Positions 19,360 to 31,200 are shown, counted from the stretch's first letter. The stretch is 52,780 nt of DNA from Brevundimonas sp. (GCF_030656255.1 NZ_JAUSOE010000169.1:1-52780), one strand, 5' to 3'. Notes: generated by a model not told the origin, from the letters alone. A program made the numbers and translations.

Positions 19360-20445
19360 ATGGCGCGCATCACGCTGCGACAGCTGCTCGACCACGCGGC
19401 CGAGAATGGCTACGGCCTGCCGGCCTACAACATCAACAATATGGAACAGGGTCTGGCGATCATGGAGGCGGCCCACGAGGTCAATGCCCCCGTGATCATT
19501 CAAGCGAGCCGCGGCGCCCGCAACTACGCCAACGACGTCGTCCTGGCCAAGCTGATCGACGCCCTGGCCGAACTCTATCCAGACATTCCGGTCTGCATGC
19601 ACCAGGACCACGGCAATGGTCCGGCGACCTGCGCCACCGCCATCCAGTACGGCTTCACCTCGGTGATGATGGACGGCTCGCTGGAAGAGGACGCCAAGAC
19701 CCCCGCCTCCTACGAATATAATGTCGAGGTCACGCGCCGCGTCACCGAAATGGCCCACGCCTGCGGCGTCTCGGTCGAGGGTGAACTGGGCGTGCTGGGC
19801 TCGCTGGAGACCGGCATGGGCGAGGCCGAAGACGGCCACGGCTTCGAGGGCAAGCTGGACCATTCGCAACTGCTGACCGACCCGGACCAGGCCGTCGACT
19901 TCGTCGCCGCCACCAAGGTCGACGCCCTGGCCATCGCCATGGGCACCAGCCACGGCGCCTACAAGTTCACCAAGAAGCCGGACGGCGAAGTCCTGGCCAT
20001 GAATGTGATCGAGGAAATCCACCGACGCCTGCCCAACACCCACCTGGTGATGCACGGCAGCTCGTCGGTGCCGCAGGACCTGCAGGACATCATCAACCAG
20101 TACGGCGGCGAAATGCCCCAGACCTGGGGCGTCCCGGTCGAGGAAATCCAGCGCGGCATCCGCCACGGCGTGCGCAAGGTCAATATCGACACCGACAACC
20201 GCATGGCCATCACCGGCGCCGTCCGTAAGGCCCTGATGGAAAATCCCCGGGAGTTCGATCCGCGCGCCTATCTGAAGCCCGCCAAGGAGGCGATGAAGAA
20301 GCTGTGCATAGAGCGGTATCAGCAGTTCGGCTGCGAAGGCCAGGCCTCCCGGATCCGCCCCCTGTCCACCGCCAAGATGGCCCACCGCTACGCCTCGGGC
20401 GACCTGGACCCGTCCTTCCGCAACGCCGCCGTCAAGGCGGCCTGA
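19360..20445 (+). CDS. fba: class II fructose-1,6-bisphosphate aldolase
   Basis: A 361-residue zinc-dependent aldolase of the longer class IIB type. Motifs are the zinc-binding CMHQDHGNG near residue 82, [45 protein letters not shown] and the phosphate-binding MHGSSSVP and [13 protein letters not shown] 19360 is chosen over an in-frame upstream start because CAGGAGA lies 8 bases before it and homologues begin [12 protein letters not shown]. It is the last gene of the gap-pgk-fba series. Confidence 0.96.
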   Translation: MARITLRQLLDHAAENGYGLPAYNINNMEQGLAIMEAAHEVNAPVIIQASRGARNYANDVVLAKLIDALAELYPDIPVCMHQDHGNGPATCATAIQYGFTSVMMDGSLEEDAKTPASYEYNVEVTRRVTEMAHACGVSVEGELGVLGSLETGMGEAEDGHGFEGKLDHSQLLTDPDQAVDFVAATKVDALAIAMGTSHGAYKFTKKPDGEVLAMNVIEEIHRRLPNTHLVMHGSSSVPQDLQDIINQYGGEMPQTWGVPVEEIQRGIRHGVRKVNIDTDNRMAITGAVRKALMENPREFDPRAYLKPAKEAMKKLCIERYQQFGCEGQASRIRPLSTAKMAHRYASGDLDPSFRNAAVKAA

Positions 20446-20449
20446 TCGC

Positions 20450-21094
20450 TCAGACCGGGTAGCGGCCGCTCAGTTCGCGCCGCACCCGGAACAGATCCGC
20501 TTCCGCGCGATCCAGCGCGTCGCGCGCCTCACGGGCGTCGCGGCGCGCATCCCGGATCTCGCCGCGAACCTCCTGGATCCGGTCGCGGATGCGTTCGCGC
20601 TCCTCGTCCGTCAGGTTTTCGCCACGCAGTTCGTTCTGCTTGGCCTCCAGCTTGTCCTGGCGATTGTCGATCCGGGCCTCGGCGCGGTTCAACGCACCCT
20701 CCGCCGCCTCGACGGCCGCCTCGACCTCGTGCAGCCTCAGTCCGTCCCGATAGGCGGGTACGAACGCCGCCTCCTCTTCAGGTCGGCAGACCCCGTAATA
20801 GGTGTTGCCGGCCCGACCCTCGATCCAGCCCCGCTCGAAGGTGCAATAGGTCCGCAGGCCGTCTTCGCGCGCCGAACCATAGGCTGACGGATTGGGCGCC
20901 ACCTGATATTTGGCGCAGGCTTGGGCATGATCGTCCAACCGGCTCATCGGATAGCCCGCCGCCCCGTCGGCGTAACCCTTCTCCCCCCAGGCGCCGACCA
21001 GACATTCGTCCTTGCTCATGGTCGTGCAACTGGCCAGAAGCCCAGCCCCGACTCCCACCCCGACCAAGGCGCCGACGATCATCAAACGCTTCAT
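20450..21094 (-). CDS. DUF2799 lipoprotein with C-terminal coiled coil
   Basis: A 214-residue protein with a lipoprotein signal (GAGLLASC, Cys near residue 23). A DUF2799 domain (about 30-115) contains CLVGAWGEKGYADGAAG and YCTFERGWIEGRAGNTYYGVC. Residues 120-205 form a long charged coiled coil rich in Arg, Glu and Ala. The family function is unknown. It is convergent with fba with 4 bases between the stops and no obvious terminator. Confidence 0.82.
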   Translation of the reverse strand: MKRLMIVGALVGVGVGAGLLASCTTMSKDECLVGAWGEKGYADGAAGYPMSRLDDHAQACAKYQVAPNPSAYGSAREDGLRTYCTFERGWIEGRAGNTYYGVCRPEEEAAFVPAYRDGLRLHEVEAAVEAAEGALNRAEARIDNRQDKLEAKQNELRGENLTDEERERIRDRIQEVRGEIRDARRDAREARDALDRAEADLFRVRRELSGRYPV

Positions 21095-21175
21095 TGCCTA
21101 TCCCCAAGGCCCCAAGCTTCACTATCGAACGACCTCACGCCCTCGCGCAAGTCGTGCGCCGTGCTAGGAAGCCCT

Positions 21176-22195
21176 GTGTCCGACCCTGATCTGATCGACG
21201 ACGAAGACCTGCCCCCTGCCGCGGCCCCCGCCGACCTGCTGGAGGCCCGCATCGACGCGCCCGGCCTGCGTCTGGACAAGGCCCTGGCCGACGCCTTCCC
21301 CACCCTGTCGCGCGCCCGTCTCCAGGCCCTGATCGCCGCCGGCGCCGTCAGCCGCGACGGCCTGTCCCTGACCGTCGGTTCGGCCAAGGCCCAGCCCGGC
21401 CTCTATGTCGTGGCCCTGCCGCCCGTCGCCCCGGCCACGCCCCAGCCCGAGGCCATCCCCCTGACGGTCCTCTATGAGGACGCCGACCTGATCGTGATCG
21501 ACAAGCCCGCCGGAATGGCCGCCCACCCGGCGCCCGGCACGCCGAACGGCACTCTGGTCAACGCCCTTCTCGCCCACTGCGGCGACAGCCTGTCGGGCAT
21601 CGGCGGCGTCGCCCGTCCCGGCATCGTCCACCGGCTGGACAAGGACACCTCGGGCGTCATGGTCGCGGCCAAGACCGACCGCGCCCACGCCGGCCTCTCG
21701 GCCCTGTTCGCCACCCACGACATCGAACGCACCTATATCGCCCTGACGCGCGGCGCCCCGTCGCCGTCCAAGGGCCGGATCGAGACCCGCATCGGCCGCT
21801 CCACCGCCGACCGCAAGAAGATGGCGGTCCTGAAGGCCGGGGGGCGCGAAGCGATCACCGACTATGTCGTCCAGGCGACCTTCGGCCAACCGCCCAAGAC
21901 GAGCGGAGCGCCCCTGGCCGCCCGGGTCGCCTGCACCCTGCACACCGGCCGCACCCATCAGATCCGGGTCCATCTGTCGTCAAAGGGGTCGCCCATCCTG
22001 GGCGACGCCACCTATGGCTCAGGCAGCCCCGCCGCCTCGGTCCGCGCCGCCGTCGCCGAGGTCGGCCTGACCCGCCAGGCCCTGCACGCCGCCGTCCTGG
22101 GCTTCGTCCATCCGGTCACGGGCGAGTTGTTGCGCTTCGAAACCGCCCCCCCTGCTGATATGGTTCGCCTCGAAACCCTGCTCTCCGACCTTTGA
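21176..22195 (+). CDS. rluD: RluA-family 23S rRNA pseudouridine synthase, RluD type
   Basis: A 339-residue enzyme with an N-terminal S4 RNA-binding domain (about 20-85, with RLDKALADAFPTLSRARL) and a catalytic domain holding GIVHRLDKDTSGVMVAAKT with the catalytic Asp. RluD modifies U1911, U1915 and U1917 of 23S rRNA; assignment to RluD rather than RluC rests on domain order. The start is taken as GTG 21176, five bases after AGGA; the frame stays open further upstream without a better site. The stop is close to the GNAT gene, so the two may be cotranscribed. Confidence 0.87.
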   Translation: MSDPDLIDDEDLPPAAAPADLLEARIDAPGLRLDKALADAFPTLSRARLQALIAAGAVSRDGLSLTVGSAKAQPGLYVVALPPVAPATPQPEAIPLTVLYEDADLIVIDKPAGMAAHPAPGTPNGTLVNALLAHCGDSLSGIGGVARPGIVHRLDKDTSGVMVAAKTDRAHAGLSALFATHDIERTYIALTRGAPSPSKGRIETRIGRSTADRKKMAVLKAGGREAITDYVVQATFGQPPKTSGAPLAARVACTLHTGRTHQIRVHLSSKGSPILGDATYGSGSPAASVRAAVAEVGLTRQALHAAVLGFVHPVTGELLRFETAPPADMVRLETLLSDL

Positions 22196-22203
22196 GGTTC
22201 GCC

Positions 22204-22509
22204 ATGCTCGACCCGGACATCCACGACAATCCGGAGCTCCACCGCTACGAACTGGCGGTCGATGGCGAGGTGGCGATTGTGACCTACAACCTCTCACCCC
22301 CGAACCTGATGATCACCGAGACCCTGGTCCCGCAACGTCTTGAAGGCCAGGGCATCGCCAGCCGCTTGGCCAAACACGTCCTCGCCGACGCCAAGGCCCG
22401 CGACCTGCTGATCCTGCCCGTCTGTCCCTTCTTCTCCGCCTATCTGAAGAAGCATCCCGAACAGGCGGACGTCGTCCACCCGACCTACCGAGGTCTGCTG
22501 GGAATTTGA
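22204..22509 (+). CDS. small GNAT-fold N-acetyltransferase-like protein (YidJ/Acetyltransf_CG type)
   Basis: A 101-residue protein. The core LMITETLVPQRLEGQGIASRL holds the acetyl-CoA loop (EGQGIASRL), followed by ILPVCPFFSAYLKKHPE, typical of the short Acetyltransf_CG family. The substrate is unknown. ATG 22204 is 8 bases after the rluD stop with TGAGG upstream. Confidence 0.85.
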   Translation: MLDPDIHDNPELHRYELAVDGEVAIVTYNLSPPNLMITETLVPQRLEGQGIASRLAKHVLADAKARDLLILPVCPFFSAYLKKHPEQADVVHPTYRGLLGI

Positions 22510-22550
22510 GGTCGGCCTGCCTCGGGGCCGGCGCACCCGATTAGTAAGTC

Positions 22551-22579
22551 TTGAATCAAAACTGACTCCGATTTATAGG
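22551..22579 (+). promoter_or_regulatory. candidate housekeeping promoter of rpoH
   Basis: TTGAAT (22551-22556) and TATAGG (22574-22579) are spaced by 17 bases, or 16 to the overlapping TTATAG. The start of transcription would give a leader of about 165 bases before rpoH. CTTGAA upstream also resembles a sigma-32 -35 element, but no matching CCCCAT -10 was seen at the right distance. Confidence 0.5.
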
Positions 22580-22752
22580 GGACGCTGATCGGCGCAAGTG
22601 GCGCCTGGGCCACGGTCACGCTTTCGTGTGACCCCCCGCCTCTAAAAACGGCGGCAACCCATCGCTACTTCATCGGTTGAGGGGTGAGACGTCGGCGCAC
22701 ATGGGTGGTCGATGTCGAAGCGCCCGCTCGTTTTGACGGTCGGAGGGACCAT

Positions 22753-23640
22753 ATGGCTGCCAATAGTACGCTCGCGGTGATGTCGCCTGAACAAGGGCTG
22801 TCGCGTTATCTGACCGAAATCCGCAAGTTCCCGATGCTGACCAAGGACGAGGAGTTCATGCTCGCCAAGCGTTGGTCGGAACACCAGGATCCCGAAGCCG
22901 CCCACCGTCTCGTGACCTCCCACCTTCGTCTCGTGGCCAAGATCGCCATGGGGTATCGCGGCTACGGCCTGCCGATCGGCGAAGTGATTTCCGAGGGCAA
23001 TGTCGGCCTGATGCAGGCCGTCAAGAAATTCGATCCCGACAAGGGCTTCCGCCTGGCCACCTACGCCATGTGGTGGATCCGCGCCTCGATCCAGGAATAT
23101 ATCCTGCGCAGCTGGTCGCTCGTGAAAATGGGCACCACCGCCGCGCAGAAGAAGCTGTTCTTCAACCTGCGCAAGGCCAAGAGCCAGATCTCGGCCTTCG
23201 AGGAAGGCGACCTGCACCCCGAACACCTCGCCGCCATCGCCACCAAACTGGGCGTCAGCGAGGAAGAGGTCACCAACATGAACCGCCGCCTCGGCGGCGA
23301 CGCCTCGCTGAACGCGCCGCTGCGCGCCGACGGCGAGAGCGAATGGCTGGACTGGCTGGCCGACGACACGGCCGTGTCCCAGGAAACCCAGCTGGCCGAC
23401 GACGAGGAAAAGGGCATCCGCATGAGCCTCCTGCAAGAGGCCATGGAAGAGCTGACGGACCGCGAGAAACACATTCTGACGGAACGCCGCCTCAAGGACG
23501 ATCCCGTCACTCTGGAAGAACTGGCCGGCCAGTACGGCGTCTCGCGCGAGCGCGTGCGTCAGATCGAGGTCCGCGCTTTCGAGAAGCTGCAGAAAGCCAT
23601 GCGCGCCGCCGCCGAGGAACGGAATCTGGTCGACGCCTGA
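22753..23640 (+). CDS. rpoH: heat-shock RNA polymerase sigma factor RpoH (sigma-32)
   Basis: A 295-residue group 3 sigma factor. Region 2 shows AHRLVTSHLRLVAKIAMGYRG, ISEGNVGLMQAVKKFDPDKG and YAMWWIRASIQEYILRSWSLVK; the RpoH-specific box follows at AAQKKLFFNLRKAKSQ; region 4 ends with LAGQYGVSRERVRQIEVRAF. It directs transcription of chaperone and protease genes. ATG 22753 is used because CGGAGGGA lies just upstream; an in-frame start at 22684 would lie in the leader. The leader holds two hairpins (22614-22633 and 22637-22656) that may influence translation. Confidence 0.95.
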   Translation: MAANSTLAVMSPEQGLSRYLTEIRKFPMLTKDEEFMLAKRWSEHQDPEAAHRLVTSHLRLVAKIAMGYRGYGLPIGEVISEGNVGLMQAVKKFDPDKGFRLATYAMWWIRASIQEYILRSWSLVKMGTTAAQKKLFFNLRKAKSQISAFEEGDLHPEHLAAIATKLGVSEEEVTNMNRRLGGDASLNAPLRADGESEWLDWLADDTAVSQETQLADDEEKGIRMSLLQEAMEELTDREKHILTERRLKDDPVTLEELAGQYGVSRERVRQIEVRAFEKLQKAMRAAAEERNLVDA

Positions 23641-23687
23641 CCCGGCTGTCGCGCCTCCCGCTCAAGGGGCGGGGGGCGCGATGTCGT

Positions 23688-24512
23688 TCAGGACGCGCGC
23701 GCTATCTGCGCCGGCGCCGGCTGGACCAAGGCCATGATCGCGCCGATGGGCTGGGCCAGACCGCTCTTGGTGACGGCGCCGGCTCCCATAAAGGCTTCCA
23801 ACCCACCGGCCGCGATGGCCAGCTTGGCGTCGCCGGTCTTGACCGCGACGGTTTTCAGCGTCTGGGCCTGTTGGCGAATGGCGCGCATGGCTTGCGCCGG
23901 ATCCTGGTCGAATTGGCTCATCGCCGACACGAGGATGCGCAGCGCCTGATCCTTGACGTCGATAGGTCCGCTTGTGGATCCGTCAGCCCGGCGCTTTCGC
24001 GCGCCTGAATATTCGCCCGAGTTGAACCGACGCCGATCCGGCCCGACATAGCCGACCGCCTCGACCCAGGGTCGCGGTTTCAGCGCGACATTCTCGACCC
24101 GTTTGAACAGGTCGCCGGTCGTATAGGGTTTGCGCAGAAACTCATGCACTCCGGCGTCGCGCGCGCCCTTGATGGCGGCGGCGGTCGCCTCACCCGTCAC
24201 CATGATGATCGGCGCCATGCGGCAGCCCATCGACGACCGGCGCACGCGCCGCGCCAGGGTTTCGCCGTTCAGGGTCTCGCCCGAACGTTCGGTGAAGATG
24301 ACGCCCGGCTCGACGTCGCGCACCAGCTCCAGCGCCCGTTCCTCGTCGCCCTCGGTATAGACCTCGCGCGCGCCCAGCCCCTTCATGATGTCGGACAGCA
24401 ATCGCGCCGACGCCGCGTTCGGTTCGACGATCACGACCCGCCGCACAGCGGGTTCGAGACGGCTTAGGGTTCTGGCGTCGGCGGTGAACAAGGGCGTCTG
24501 CTCCGGCTTCAC
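23688..24512 (-). CDS. atypical response-regulator protein with Glu in place of the phospho-acceptor Asp
   Basis: A 274-residue protein. Residues 24-140 form a receiver domain. The conserved Thr (IIMVTG, T106) and Lys (FLRKPY, K128) are present, but the phosphorylated Asp is replaced by Glu (VIFTERSG, E75) and the usual acidic pair is reduced to E30. A linker with YVGPDRRR, common in Caulobacterales receiver proteins, leads to a C-terminal helical region (about 185-265) with no recognised output domain. The fold is clear but the function is unknown. It is convergent with rpoH and upstream of purA on the same strand. Confidence 0.8.
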   Translation of the reverse strand: MKPEQTPLFTADARTLSRLEPAVRRVVIVEPNAASARLLSDIMKGLGAREVYTEGDEERALELVRDVEPGVIFTERSGETLNGETLARRVRRSSMGCRMAPIIMVTGEATAAAIKGARDAGVHEFLRKPYTTGDLFKRVENVALKPRPWVEAVGYVGPDRRRFNSGEYSGARKRRADGSTSGPIDVKDQALRILVSAMSQFDQDPAQAMRAIRQQAQTLKTVAVKTGDAKLAIAAGGLEAFMGAGAVTKSGLAQPIGAIMALVQPAPAQIARAS

Positions 24513-24566
24513 CCAAAGCCATACACCAGGCTGGTTAAGGCCCGTTGAATCGACAGCCCCTTCGCG

Positions 24567-25862
<1,296 letters not shown>

Positions 25863-25996
25863 AGTCCGTACTCCGCCTTAGCGTTCTCCTCGGAGAACGC
25901 GTCAAAACCAGCAGGCGCCGCAGCAACGCGACGATCTGAATGCGGGCGCAGCCTATAGCGGGGGAATCGTCCGGTGTCGTCCCGAACCGTCGTATT

Positions 25997-27154
25997 TTAC
26001 GACAGTTCCTCCACGGCCGTCTCGAACGCCCACTCCAGCCACGGCGTCGCATCGACCACGTCGGCGACCTCGACCGTGCAACCGCACCACAGCCTCAGTC
26101 CCGGCGGCGCATTCCGGTGGGGCTCCATGTCGAACACGGCCGCCTCGCTTTCCAGCAAGGCTTTGAACCGCACGACGAAGGCCTTCTGCGCCTTGGCGTC
26201 CAGGGCCGCGATGCGCGGGTCGGTGAACTTCAGACAGACCGAGGTGGTCGAGCGGATCTCGGGCCGTTCGGGCAGGAAATCGATCCAGTCGGTCCGCGCC
26301 ACCCATTCGGCCAGGGCGGCGTAGTTGGCGTCCGTCCGCCGGATCAGTTCGCTCAGTCCCCCGATCCCTTGCGCCCACTTCAGGGCGTCGATCCAGTCCT
26401 CGATGGTCAGGATCGAGAAGGTGTTGATCGCCACCCCCTGCCCCAGGGCCCGGTCGAACCCCTTGCCGTCCGTCAGCCGCAGCAGCTTGGGAATGGCCCG
26501 ATCCGGCTGATATGTATCCAGACGCGCCACCGCGCGCGGCGACAGGGCCATCACGCCTATGCCCGCCTCCCCGCCCAGCGCCTTCTGGAAGCTGAAGGTC
26601 ACGACATCCAGCTTGTCCCAAGGCAAAGGCATGGCGAAGGCGGCCGAGGTGGCGTCGCAGATGGCCAGCCCCTCGCGGTCGTCGGCGATCCAGTCGGCGT
26701 CCGGCACGCGCACGCCCGAGGTCGTGCCGTTCCACGGAAACACCACGTCCTTGGACCAGTCTGCCCGGCTCAGGTCCGGCAGTTCGCCCCAGGGCGCCGT
26801 CAGCGCCTCGGGCTCCAGCCCCAGATGATCCTTCACGTCCGCCAGCCAGGTCAGGCCGAAATTCTCGAACGCCACAACCTGCACCGGTCGCGCCCCCAGC
26901 ATCCCCCACAGGGCCGCTTCCACCGCCCCGGTGTCGGACCCGGGCGTATAGACCAGCACATGGCTCTCTGGCGCCTCCAGCACCGCCCGCGTCAGCCGCA
27001 GGCCATGGGCGAACCGCTCCACCACTTCCGGCGCGCGAATGCCCCGCCCCAACAGGTCCTGCGGCAGGCCCGCCAGACTATAGCCGGGCCGTTTGGCCGT
27101 CGGCCCGGCCGAAAACCACGGCCGCGCCGGCTTCACATCAGGCTTTGCGATCAT
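25997..27154 (-). CDS. serC: phosphoserine aminotransferase
   Basis: A 385-residue PLP-dependent class V aminotransferase that converts 3-phosphohydroxypyruvate to phosphoserine. WFSAGPTAKRPGYSL at the N-terminus, WNGTTSGVRVPDADW and the PLP-lysine region FSFQKALGGEAGIGVMAL near residue 195 mark the alphaproteobacterial SerC group. ATG 27154 follows a good GGGGAGA site; an upstream in-frame start at 27178 lacks one. It lies 45 bases after the DnaJ-type gene and 134 bases before purA. The usual partner serA is not adjacent. Confidence 0.93.
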   Translation of the reverse strand: MIAKPDVKPARPWFSAGPTAKRPGYSLAGLPQDLLGRGIRAPEVVERFAHGLRLTRAVLEAPESHVLVYTPGSDTGAVEAALWGMLGARPVQVVAFENFGLTWLADVKDHLGLEPEALTAPWGELPDLSRADWSKDVVFPWNGTTSGVRVPDADWIADDREGLAICDATSAAFAMPLPWDKLDVVTFSFQKALGGEAGIGVMALSPRAVARLDTYQPDRAIPKLLRLTDGKGFDRALGQGVAINTFSILTIEDWIDALKWAQGIGGLSELIRRTDANYAALAEWVARTDWIDFLPERPEIRSTTSVCLKFTDPRIAALDAKAQKAFVVRFKALLESEAAVFDMEPHRNAPPGLRLWCGCTVEVADVVDATPWLEWAFETAVEELS

Positions 27155-27199
27155 CGCTCTCCCCTTGCGCCGCAGCACTTCGCGCGGCTTGGACGCGGC

Positions 27200-28120
27200 T
27201 CAACGCCCCGGCGTATACGGCCGCTTGGCGCGCCAGTCTTCGGCGAATTTGACCAGGGCCGCGTCCGGCTCGTCCGGCAGGGTCACGACCAGCCGCGCCA
27301 GCAGATCGCCGCGCCGCCCCTGGGCGAAGGCGCCCCGCCCCTTCAACCGCAGCAGCTTGCCCGAGTTGGAGCCGGCCGGAATCGTCATCTGCACCGCGCC
27401 CTCGGGCGTCGGCACCCGCACCTTGGCGCCCAGCACCGCATCGGGAACCGACACCGGCAGGTCCATGGTCAGGTCCGCCCCGTCGCGCTTGTAGATCGGA
27501 TGCGGCTCAATCTTCAGCTCGATCAGGGCGTCGCCGTTCTCGGCCCCGCGTCCCGGCGAGCCCTGGCCGCGCAGGCGAATGGTCTGGCCGTCCGCCGCCC
27601 CCTTAGGAATGGTCACGTCCAGGGTCCGGCCGTCCGAGAACTGGATCCGCTTCGTCGCCCCGGCGATGGCGTCTTCCAGACTGATGTCCAGCGTCGCCTT
27701 CACGTCCTGGCCGCGCGCGGTGAAGTCCCGCGCCCCGCGCTGACGTCCGCCCCCGCCGAACATGCCGAACAGGTCGTCCAGATCGACGCCCTCGAAATTG
27801 GCCCGCCCGCCCGGTCCGCCGCCGAACCCGCCGCCCGCGCCGCCGAACGGGCTCCCGCCCGGCCGCGCGCCGCCGCTGAAGCCGCGATATTGCTCGTTGC
27901 CGTCGTTATCCAACTGGCCGGCGTCGTACTTGGCGCGTTTCTCGGCGTCGCCCAGAATGTCGAAGGCCGCCGTCACCCGTTTGAACTTGTCCTCGGTGAT
28001 CTTGTCGCCGGGATTCTTGTCGGGGTGCAGCTCCTTGGCCAGCTTGCGGAACGCCTTCTTGATCTCGTCCGCGCTCGCGCCCTTCGAAACGCCCAGTTCC
28101 TTATAGGGATCGCCTGCCAC
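27200..28120 (-). CDS. DnaJ-class co-chaperone without zinc finger (CbpA-like)
   Basis: A 306-residue protein: J domain (1-70, with the HPD motif in ELHPDKNPGD), a Gly/Phe-rich linker (about 78-125) and two beta-sandwich substrate-binding domains (about 135-290, TLDISLEDAIAGATKRIQF and PVSVPDAVLGAKVRVPT). The Cys-rich zinc domain of DnaJ is absent, so this is a class B, CbpA-like partner of DnaK. The start is GTG 28120 with GGAG about 10 bases upstream. It lies next to the GTA cluster on the same strand but is probably unrelated to it. Confidence 0.9.
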   Translation of the reverse strand: MAGDPYKELGVSKGASADEIKKAFRKLAKELHPDKNPGDKITEDKFKRVTAAFDILGDAEKRAKYDAGQLDNDGNEQYRGFSGGARPGGSPFGGAGGGFGGGPGGRANFEGVDLDDLFGMFGGGGRQRGARDFTARGQDVKATLDISLEDAIAGATKRIQFSDGRTLDVTIPKGAADGQTIRLRGQGSPGRGAENGDALIELKIEPHPIYKRDGADLTMDLPVSVPDAVLGAKVRVPTPEGAVQMTIPAGSNSGKLLRLKGRGAFAQGRRGDLLARLVVTLPDEPDAALVKFAEDWRAKRPYTPGR

Positions 28121-28208
28121 GTGCGTTGCCGCTCCAACTAAAAAACCAAGAGGCCGTCAGTTAAGCCATGCCCCCGCCGCCGCAAAGGGCCGGACCCGGC
28201 ATATTTGC

Positions 28209-31200
28209 TCAGACCAGTCCGATTTCCGCCTCCACGCCCCAGCCGAACCCCTCGCCCCACTGCGCCACGCCGATCCGCGCCGTCGGCGTCACCCCGCTCG
28301 GAAAGTCCGCCGCCCGCTCGGCGGCTGAATACAGAACACTCGTCCCCTCGACCTCCATCGTCCGTCGCACCGCCCCGGCGTCCCTAACCCGCAGCCGGAA
28401 CCGTATCAGATCGACCGCCCCAGCCTCCCCGTCCCAGCCGTCGCCATAAAGGCGCACGCGCGGCGTCCACCGCACCGTCCACCCTTCCGCCCCGGCTTCG
28501 ACGACCAGCCCCGCCGGCGACCACGGCCGGGCGTACAGACCCTGCAAGGTGAAGCCGACTTCGCGGAACCCCGCCCCGCCCGGCGCGGCCCCCGCCGGTC
28601 CGACGCGGCAGATCAGCGGCAGGCCCCGTTCGTTGCGCCCGATCTCCGCCCGCGCCAGCCGTTCGTCCAGGAACACCACCACCGATCCCGCCGCCGCCCC
28701 GGCCTGCATCTCGACCTCGGTGCCCTGCTGTCCGCGCAGCAAGCCTGTCAGCCGCCAGGTCTCCGCCCCGACCAGGGTCGCCGACCGATATTGCACCACC
28801 TCCCAACCCGCCGCCGTCTCGACCGCCAGGGCGTTGGCCCCGCCCAGCACCGCCTGCGCCGAGATGCTCTGCGGCGCTGTTCCCTCGACTCGCACCGTCA
28901 GCGCCTGCACCTCGTCCCAACGATGCCGAACCCCCGGCTCCAGCGCCTCGACCAATACCCCGACCGTCGCCGCCGTCTCCAAGTCGCCCCGTGCCGTCAG
29001 GGTCTCGGCCGAGGCCCCGGCGTGCAACCGCATCGCCCGCCACGGCTCCGCCGCCGCCACCACGACCGGCCGCCCGTCGTCCTCGCCGCCCATCAAGGGC
29101 GGCAGGTCCATCACCCGCACAAAGGGCGCCCCGACCACGGCCGGCGCCTCGCCCCCGCGCCCGCGCCCGCCGGCCTGATCCTCATAGGCCCGCCGAACCC
29201 CGACCGGTTCCAGCACCGCCGACGGCGTCTCATCCGCCGTCGTTTGCGTCACCCGCCAATCCCCGTCGCGGCCGTCAAACCTCACCACATCCCCCGGCTC
29301 CAGCCGCAGAGCCTCCAGCGGCCCCAGCGACAGGGTCGTCGTCTCCGCCCCCGCCCCGTCCAGCGCCCGCTCCGCCGCCGCCCTCGCCAGACCGCCGCCG
29401 CACGCCAGCGGCAGATCCATATCGACCCCGCCGCCCGTCGCCGCCGCTCCGGCGTCGTCCGCCCGCACGACCACCGCCCCGGTCTGATAATCGGCCGTCT
29501 CGTCGATAAACCGCACCCGCGCCTCGCCGGGTCGCGGCTCCAGCGCGCGCGTCGCCGTCTCCGCCGCCCCCTGATCCGGCAGGGCCAAGGCCTCGCGCCC
29601 CAGATCGGCGCAAGCCGCCGTCCGCCCCAGCACCGCCACCCGCCCGTCCCGTTCAGCCGCCACCGCATCGAACGCCGCCAGCAGCGGCTCCAGCGCATCG
29701 CGCGTCCGCATCGGCCGGTCGATCACATAGCCGGCCGCCGCCGCCTCGACGCCCTCCACCGCCCTCTCGTCCGCCGCCAGACCGCCCCGCGCCAGCACCG
29801 CCGCGATCAGGTCGCGCCCGTCGCCCGCCAGCCGTCCGTTCAGCCAGTGCCCGGCCCGCCACGCCCCTGCATCCGCCCACACATCCCCCCGCGCCGGAAA
29901 GGCCGGATAGGGCCGCGCGTCCCAGCACCAGGCGTCCGCCCCCTCCAGCATCGGCCCGCCATAGACGGCTGATGTCGGATTGTTCTCAGCCGCCGCATAA
30001 TGCCCCAGCACCGCCTCCAGCGCCGCTCGCTGCACCGCGTCATCGCGCGCGCCGGTCGATCCCGGCGGCAGGCTACTCTCGCTGCTCTTGGGGTCCTGAA
30101 ACAGGTTGGGCGCATTCCCGCCCCGGTCCACCGCCGCACAGCCGAACTCCGACAGCCGCACCGGCTTCATCCCCGGAACCCAGGCCGTCGGCGTCGCCGC
30201 CCGCACGCCACCCGGACGATCATGATGAAGGTTCGACCACCACCCCTTCAGGTCCTTGGGCCGGAACAGCCAGTACTCGCCATGCGCCGTATCGACGATG
30301 GGCGTCCGCAACTGCGCCGCCCGATCCGCCTCATCCGCATAGTACCAGTCGAACCCCTCGCCGCCCACAACACCCGCCGCTACATAGGCCGGGTCCGCCG
30401 CCCCAGCGAACGCCACGGAATCCACGCCGCCGTCGCCCTCACGCCAGTCGGTCAGCGGCGGATACCAGTCGATCGACACATGATCGATGTCCGGATCGGC
30501 CCACAGCGGGTCCAGATGGAACACCACCTCCCCGCCCGTCTGCCGCCCGAAATATTCGCTCCAGTCGGCCGCATAGGACAGTTTCACCCCCGTCCCGACC
30601 ACTGCTCGGCACTCCGCCGCCAGCGCCCGGAACTGCGCCACCGCCGGAAAACCCCCGGCCGCATCCCGCGTCCAGGTCACGCCCCGCATCTCCGACCCGA
30701 TCAACAGACCGTCCGCCCCCTCCTCGGCCGCGATCCGGGCATAGTGCAGCGCCATCCGGCGCAGCCCCCAATCCTCGGTCCCGCCGAACAGCGCTGCGAT
30801 CTCCGCTGTCGCCCCCGCCCCGTCCACGCCCGCCACCCGTCCGCGCCACGGATAGCCGGGACAGTCCATGAAGACGAACGGATACAGCGTCACCTCCAGC
30901 CCCCGCGCCTTCAGCTCGCGGATCGCCTGCCGCACGCTCTCGTCCGACGGCGTCCCGCCATAGGCCGGGGCAGATCCTCCCCCACTGGGGGAGGTGTCGG
31001 CAGAGCCGACGGAGGGGGCCCGACTGACCTCGTAAGCCTCATGCCTTTCCACGCCCGCCACGGCCCAATCCATCGGCTCGGTCGGCTTGTCGCGCCGCTC
31101 CACCCCCGGCCGCACCTGACACTGTCCCGCCCGCAGATCATCCCCGAACCAGCCGATCACCAGACTGACCCTTTTCAGGTTCGGCAGCTGCGCCTGCACC

